Below, in pieces: positions 6,542 to 9,847 of a stretch of 9,847 nucleotides of DNA. Numbering within the stretch: the first letter of the stretch is position 1; every line of letters begins with the position of its first letter. The DNA lies in the NCBI GenBank assembly GCA_002825465.1, contig PJER01000074.1, forward strand, positions 1 to 9,847, given 5' to 3'. The DNA comes from Candidatus Thorarchaeota archaeon MP8T_1 (lineage in GTDB: Archaea > Asgardarchaeota > Thorarchaeia > Thorarchaeales > Thorarchaeaceae). The notes under the pieces are model-generated. The model ran no database searches and had not been told where the DNA came from. It saw only the letters and a list, made by a program, of their open reading frames with translations. The translations under genes and the position numbers were made by a program.

Positions 6542-8518
6542 TCACTTGTCTATCCCAAGTGACTTCATGAATGCATCACTGTTTGATTCACGACCTAGGA
6601 AATCTTGGACAAGTTCGTCTGGGTCGCGACTGCCACCTGGTGCCAAGATTTTCACACGATATTCGTGTCCTGTTTTTTCGTCCATGAAGCCATTCTCTTC
6701 GAACTTTGTGAAGACATCTTCTGCATATACCTTTGACCAGAGATAGCCATAATATCCTGCTTCGTATCCACCCATCAGGTGACCGAAGGATGCTTCGGGA
6801 CAAGTATTCTTGGGGTGGGAGAATAATGAAATATCTCGGAAGTTCTTGAACCACTCAGAAGTTGTATCTTCGGGAACTTCAATATGATATATCATATCGA
6901 TGAGAGAGAAAAAGACCTGACGCAATTGGAGAAGCCCTATGTCTAATAATTTTCCATCTATTAACTTCTTCAAAAGCTCAGAGGGCAACTTCTTATCCGG
7001 ATCTTCATAATGACCCGAGAGAAGAGAGAGGACTTCTTCCTTCCAAACCCAGTTCTGAAACATCATCGAGGGGGTTTCAATAAAGTCAGGGAGCACGCCA
7101 TTAAGACCAAAACTCGCATAGCTTGCGCTGTTTGAAATAACATGCATCAAGTGCCCAAACTCGTGGAAAAAGGTCTCAACCTCTGAATGAGTCAAAAGAG
7201 ATGGTTGAGTAGTGGATGGCTTTTGGAAATTGGCAACCATTGCTGTGATTGGTAAAAGGACCTCACCTTTGCTGATTCTACGATTGAGAAAATCAAAGAC
7301 AGCATAGTGTTTGTATTTGCCATCCCGTGGATAAAGGTCTAGGTAGAATACGCCTTTCGTTTCGCCTGTGACGGCATCAACAACCTTGAACTCTCGTACA
7401 TCATCATACCAGATATTCGGAGTCTTCGTTTCAATGAAGCTGAGATTGAGAACTTTTTGATAGATCTCTAATACCCCTGCGACCACACGCTCCATTGGGA
7501 AATACTTCTTAATCTCATTTTGATCCACAGAGTATTTCTCTTTCATTAGCATCTCGTGGTAGTAGAAGAGATCCCAGAGTTCGAGAGTAGTATTTTCTGA
7601 TGCGACACCTAGCTCGCGTGCTTTTAGTTCAGTAAGAGCATCAAATTCCTTATGGCCCAAAGGTGCAAGTTTGGCCTTCAAATCATTTAGAAAATCAAGC
7701 ACACGTTTGGGATTCTTTGCCATCTTTATGCTGATTTGATATTCAGCAAAGTTTGAGAATCCTGCAAGCTTTGCCAAACGGTCTCTAAGGGCGAGAGCAT
7801 CAGAGAGCCGTTCGCTATTTACTTTGCCGCCTCGATTGTTAAAAGCGATTGTAACTCTCTTTCTTGTCTCAGAATTCTTAGCATAATTCCTGACAGGGAT
7901 ATAGACAGGATAATCCAATGGCAGTAAGTAAGTGTCTCCTTCTTTCTCTAGATTTTCATAGATGTCAGGGGGAACTCCGTCCAGCTCTACTTGAGTAAAG
8001 GGGAGTGTAGTAGTCTCTTCATTAAGAGTCCTGTTGTAATCAGATTCAAGAACTGTGATGTTATTTGAAATCTCGAGGAACTCCTTGCGCGCGTCATCAT
8101 CAAGGGCAGCTCCGTTATGTCTGAAAACATCAAGTGTATGTTTTAATAGAGCCTGTTCCTCAGGGCCGAATGTGTCCTTAACTGGTTCGAGCTGGGAGAT
8201 AACATCATAGAGATCCTTTCTACCCAGTACCTCATTCTGAAACTTTTGTAGCTGCTTCTCAACATCATCAGCAATGTCTCGCTGAGCTTTGTCTTTTGAC
8301 ACATATTTCAAGAAAGCCAATGGATTCAATCGCTCTTCAAGCAAACTCAATACTTCTTCAAAGTCTTGAAGTGTTTTGAGCAGTACATTTCCTGCGGGGG
8401 TCTTTGATATTTTATCTAATTCTTGTTTTGCCTTAGCAATTGCTTCATCCGCAATAGATTGGATCTTCTCCGGGCTAATACCCCAATCCACCTTACGGAT
8501 TGTTCCTTCCTCCGTCAT
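6542..8518 (-). CDS. Thimet-type oligopeptidase, metallopeptidase family M3 (M3A-like)
   Basis: A 658-residue cytosolic zinc oligopeptidase that cleaves short peptides, probably downstream of larger proteases. The N-terminus (VDWGISPEKIQSI) and helical first half match M3 peptidases. The active site HEFGH is at 452-456, with Zn ligands H452 and H456, catalytic E453, and third ligand E481 in DFIETPSMM, 29 residues after H452 as in thimet oligopeptidase. The substrate-binding block G-H-L-M-G-G-Y-E-A-G-Y-Y-G-Y (H580, Y585, Y589, Y590, Y592) matches the His/Tyr cluster of mammalian thimet oligopeptidase. FYLDLYPRDGKY and ILAPGGSRDPDELV are further M3A-like signatures. There is no signal peptide. 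In-frame ATGs exist upstream at 8542, 8575 and 8599. I choose 8518 because TTAAATAT sits 26-27 nt before it and the upstream residues (such as MRVICQIGMVSTPIKWF) look non-family. It is not the bacterial PepF type. Confidence 0.93.
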   Translation of the reverse strand: MTEEGTIRKVDWGISPEKIQSIADEAIAKAKQELDKISKTPAGNVLLKTLQDFEEVLSLLEERLNPLAFLKYVSKDKAQRDIADDVEKQLQKFQNEVLGRKDLYDVISQLEPVKDTFGPEEQALLKHTLDVFRHNGAALDDDARKEFLEISNNITVLESDYNRTLNEETTTLPFTQVELDGVPPDIYENLEKEGDTYLLPLDYPVYIPVRNYAKNSETRKRVTIAFNNRGGKVNSERLSDALALRDRLAKLAGFSNFAEYQISIKMAKNPKRVLDFLNDLKAKLAPLGHKEFDALTELKARELGVASENTTLELWDLFYYHEMLMKEKYSVDQNEIKKYFPMERVVAGVLEIYQKVLNLSFIETKTPNIWYDDVREFKVVDAVTGETKGVFYLDLYPRDGKYKHYAVFDFLNRRISKGEVLLPITAMVANFQKPSTTQPSLLTHSEVETFFHEFGHLMHVISNSASYASFGLNGVLPDFIETPSMMFQNWVWKEEVLSLLSGHYEDPDKKLPSELLKKLIDGKLLDIGLLQLRQVFFSLIDMIYHIEVPEDTTSEWFKNFRDISLFSHPKNTCPEASFGHLMGGYEAGYYGYLWSKVYAEDVFTKFEENGFMDEKTGHEYRVKILAPGGSRDPDELVQDFLGRESNSDAFMKSLGIDK

Positions 8519-8540
8519 AGCCTCCCCACCATAATCTTCC

Positions 8541-8548
8541 ATATTTAA
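8541..8548 (-). promoter_or_regulatory. TATA box of the M3 peptidase gene
   Basis: The minus strand reads TTAAATAT, centred 26-27 nt before the ATG at 8518, predicting a leaderless mRNA from that codon. It overlaps the alternative ATG at 8542, which therefore would not be transcribed. GGGGAGG also lies only 2 nt before the 8518 ATG, too close for a normal Shine-Dalgarno. Confidence 0.5.
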
Positions 8549-8626
8549 GAACCACTTTATCGGCGTTGATACCATACCAATTTGGCAAATTACTCGCAAA
8601 GAACACGTAGACTATCGTGTAACATG

Positions 8627-8636
8627 TTTTTTAAGG
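8627..8636 (+). promoter_or_regulatory. Candidate TATA box of the 186-aa gene
   Basis: TTTTTTAAGG lies in the divergent region. Initiation about 26 nt downstream, near 8658, would give a leader of about 57 nt that opens with the hairpin at 8662-8689 and ends with the AGGAG site. Confidence 0.4.
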
Positions 8637-8661
8637 ACTCAAGTATAGTTTCCAACTAAGT

Positions 8662-8689
8662 CAACCCCAGTCGTCATGCCATGGGGTTG
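8662..8689. repeat. Perfect 8-bp inverted repeat upstream of the 186-aa gene
   Basis: CAACCCCA (8662-8669) pairs exactly with TGGGGTTG (8682-8689) across a 12-nt loop. It lies outside any chosen coding region, just after the expected transcription start and 10 nt before the ribosome binding site. It could be an RNA hairpin at the 5' end of the mRNA or a DNA operator. It does not cover the AGGAG. Confidence 0.6.
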
Positions 8690-8699
8690 TTAATACATC

Positions 8700-8704
8700 A
8701 GGAG
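8700..8704 (+). promoter_or_regulatory. Ribosome binding site of the 186-aa gene
   Basis: AGGAG is followed by a 10-nt spacer and ATG at 8715. It supports this start and a leadered transcript, in contrast to the leaderless design of the peptidase and HTH-CBS genes. Confidence 0.55.
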
Positions 8705-8714
8705 AATTAATAGC

Positions 8715-9275
8715 ATGGGCAAAATAACTGACCCCATCGCCAAGCGAATCAGGAAAAAAGCCGCCAGGGATATCAAAGGTGGGTTTATTGGTACAATAAC
8801 CCATTACATACCCGGATGGCACGGATACCAGGAAAAGAATGAGCGGCGCGCCGCAGACAAGGTCCTCCGTGAATTCCTCGCAGACCAACTTCGTCTTGTC
8901 AAACAAGACTTGGAAAAGCTACAGATGATGGTTGTTGAGTATAACCTTAGCAAGACTTGGGAGACATTCGATAGGATGCTCAATCTTACAGATAAGATAG
9001 AGAGCGCAATCCGTTATGCTGATTATGGCTATGCGGCTTGGGGTAGCAAAGAAAAGATCAATGAGAAAGAACTCGACCAAATGTACGAGTTCGACGCGAC
9101 ACTCATTGACGACATCGGTGATATTAACGATGTAGTTGAAGAGTTTCAGGATCAGATGAACCAAGGTAAGTTCGACGATGCCTGGAACTACACCTACAGA
9201 ATGTGGACAATCATGCAGCGCTTCGAAGAGAAATGGGCTCAGAGAGAAGGCTACATGAAGGGTTACCAAGACTAA
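8715..9275 (+). CDS. Uncharacterised helical protein with IPGWHGYQEK and RYADYGYA motifs (186 aa)
   Basis: The function is not known to me. The protein is soluble, highly charged and mostly helical, with no signal peptide or membrane helix. A basic N-terminus (MGKITDPIAKRIRKKAARDI) leads to HYIPGWHGYQEKNERRAADK (about 30-49), then a long helix with LREFLADQLRLVKQDLEKLQ. A conserved-looking centre follows: SAIRYADYGYAAWGS with KELDQMYEFDATL after it. The tail is rich in Asp, Glu and Trp/Tyr. From memory, bacterial and archaeal proteins of about 180 residues share the pattern 'IPG-x-x-GY-x-x-K-E-x-R-R-x-x-D-x-x-LR' plus 'RYA-x-YGY' and 'ELD-x-x-Y-x-FD', sometimes near SPFH/band-7 genes; that link is unverified and no such gene is here. 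The start is fixed by AGGAG at 8700-8704. A strong hairpin follows the stop, so it looks monocistronic. Confidence 0.85.
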   Translation: MGKITDPIAKRIRKKAARDIKGGFIGTITHYIPGWHGYQEKNERRAADKVLREFLADQLRLVKQDLEKLQMMVVEYNLSKTWETFDRMLNLTDKIESAIRYADYGYAAWGSKEKINEKELDQMYEFDATLIDDIGDINDVVEEFQDQMNQGKFDDAWNYTYRMWTIMQRFEEKWAQREGYMKGYQD

Positions 9276-9287
9276 TCAATTTTCATT

Positions 9288-9321
9288 ATTCCGGGGTTAT
9301 TCCCCGGAATTCTACTTCTTT
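9288..9321 (+). terminator. GC-rich hairpin terminator after the 186-aa gene
   Basis: A perfect 9-bp stem, ATTCCGGGG (9288-9296) with CCCCGGAAT (9302-9310), has a 5-nt TTATT loop and begins 12 nt after the stop codon. It is followed by a pyrimidine-rich tract, TCTACTTCTTT. This is the strongest hairpin in the window. It stands between convergent genes and may also stop transcription from the right. Confidence 0.7.
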
Positions 9322-9330
9322 TCAAAGTAA

Positions 9331-9361
9331 TCTCAGAGTATATTCCAGTTTTCTACTGAGA
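9331..9361. repeat. Weaker inverted repeat between the convergent genes
   Basis: TCTCAG (9331-9336) pairs with CTGAGA (9356-9361). Alternatively TCTC/GAGA plus AGTA/TACT form an 8-bp stem with a 2-nt bulge. It lies 30 nt beyond the stop of the minus-strand 131-aa gene and might act as its terminator, but there is no T-run on that strand. Confidence 0.3.
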
Positions 9362-9390
9362 AGCAGTGGCCTAGGAAGTGATTTCTCTCA

Positions 9391-9786
9391 TTACTTGCCG
9401 AAGAGCTTCTTGGAAAAGTCATCCAAGGTCATACCTGTGAATTCTTCGAACCAAGTGGGAAATTGCGCTATCGTCTCATCAATGTTTGCTACTGAGATGG
9501 TATAGTACGGCGGTCCTGAATTCTCAATCTGTATGAATTTGGTCACAGCTGAAAATTCCTTATTACCCAGCATATTCCCAATTCGATACATTATTTCGTC
9601 GTCAGTGAGTCCTTCAGACGATGTTTCAAACCACTTGAGGGAATCATAGAACTGCTCTATAAGTAAGAAATTCACCTTGCGTTTGTGGAAGCAATCAGCT
9701 ATCTGGTTTAGAGTGATTTCTGCCTCTCCTCGATCCAAGAGATAACTCCAACCTTCTAGGATGTAGTAAAGGGAGTGACGTGTCAT
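9391..9786 (-). CDS. Small uncharacterised protein (131 aa)
   Basis: I do not recognise this protein. It is soluble, with no signal peptide, membrane helix or metal-binding cysteine cluster. The N-terminal half is predicted helical (HSLYYILEGWSYLLDRGEAE, then FHKRKVNFLLIEQFYDSL). A middle section contains LTDDEIMYRIGNMLGN, then a likely short beta hairpin KFIQIENSGPPYYTISV. It ends with an amphipathic helix, TWFEEFTGMTLDDFSKKLFG. The mixed alpha/beta end and aromatic content suggest a small compact domain, perhaps protein-binding, but this is only inference. The ATG at 9786 is the first available start and has no Shine-Dalgarno. A TATA-like CTTTTATT at 9817-9824 would give a very short leader. 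It is convergent with the 186-aa gene; what lies upstream of it is outside the window. Confidence 0.8.
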   Translation of the reverse strand: MTRHSLYYILEGWSYLLDRGEAEITLNQIADCFHKRKVNFLLIEQFYDSLKWFETSSEGLTDDEIMYRIGNMLGNKEFSAVTKFIQIENSGPPYYTISVANIDETIAQFPTWFEEFTGMTLDDFSKKLFGK

Positions 9787-9816
9787 AGTAGATCAAGAAT
9801 CACATTCTGTTTGAGG

Positions 9817-9824
9817 AATAAAAG
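9817..9824 (-). promoter_or_regulatory. Candidate TATA box of the 131-aa gene
   Basis: The minus strand reads CTTTTATT, centred about 34 nt before the ATG at 9786, which predicts a leader of about 7 nt. This fits the near-leaderless pattern seen for other minus-strand genes here. Confidence 0.4.
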
Positions 9825-9847
9825 CTTGATTAAAGAGAACATTTCAA

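Noticed and set aside
8661..8906. 81-residue minus-strand frame across the hairpin and the start of the 186-aa gene
   Set aside because: It has no start signal and overlaps the better-supported gene and its leader; no family resemblance is seen.
8919..9269. 116-residue minus-strand frame opposite the 186-aa gene
   Set aside because: The plus-strand frame has a ribosome binding site, a terminator and coherent helical motifs. The antisense frame is hydrophobic and Cys/His-containing, typical of a reverse-complement shadow.
9203..9505. 100-residue plus-strand frame across the end of the 186-aa gene, the terminator hairpin and the 3' end of the 131-aa gene
   Set aside because: It runs through a strong terminator and two convergent genes and has Ser-rich low-complexity translation.
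1..9847. Defence system, toxin-antitoxin pair, CRISPR array, transposon or tRNA
   Set aside because: No repeat-spacer pattern, transposase, nuclease, RNA-gene fold or paired small genes were seen. The HTH gene has CBS sensors rather than an antitoxin layout.

Overview
The window reads as a chromosomal segment of an archaeon. The S-adenosylmethionine synthetase is clearly of the archaeal class, and several genes have an A/T-rich TATA-like octamer about 26-27 nt upstream of the start codon with little or no leader, as in archaeal leaderless transcription. A Cro-type HTH fused to two CBS domains is also common in archaea. Base composition is moderate, below 50% GC by eye. The mix of archaeal MAT, an M3A thimet-type peptidase and a P2 cation ATPase would fit an Asgard archaeon such as Thorarchaeia, but that is only a guess. 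No mobile element, CRISPR array, rRNA or tRNA was seen.

Layout: (1) the 3' end of a charged, coiled-coil-like gene (+, 2-247); (2) a complete 929-residue P2-type cation-transporting ATPase (+, 353-3142); (3) a minus-strand block convergent to it, in transcription order an HTH-CBS-CBS regulator (5157-4627), an all-helical unknown protein (4492-3836) and a six-helix membrane protein (3780-3190); (4) the SAM synthetase gene (+, 5275-6477), divergent from the HTH-CBS gene, ending in a hairpin plus T-run; (5) a thimet-type M3 oligopeptidase (-, 8518-6542) convergent to it; (6) a conserved-looking helical protein of unknown function (+, 8715-9275) preceded by an 8-bp perfect hairpin and followed by a strong GC-rich hairpin; (7) a small unknown protein (-, 9786-9391). 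No gene-free stretch exceeds 200 bases.

How they may work together: most genes look like independent housekeeping or accessory units with their own promoters. The one suggestive link is the head-to-head pair HTH-CBS regulator / SAM synthetase. CBS pairs bind adenosyl ligands, some of them SAM, and the 117-bp shared region carries an imperfect palindrome over the regulator's TATA box. A regulator that senses SAM or another adenosyl ligand and controls SAM synthesis is a testable inference, not something the sequence proves. No clearly new multi-gene system (defence, toxin-antitoxin or similar) could be supported. Three unrecognised proteins (218, 186 and 131 aa) are the main unknowns.
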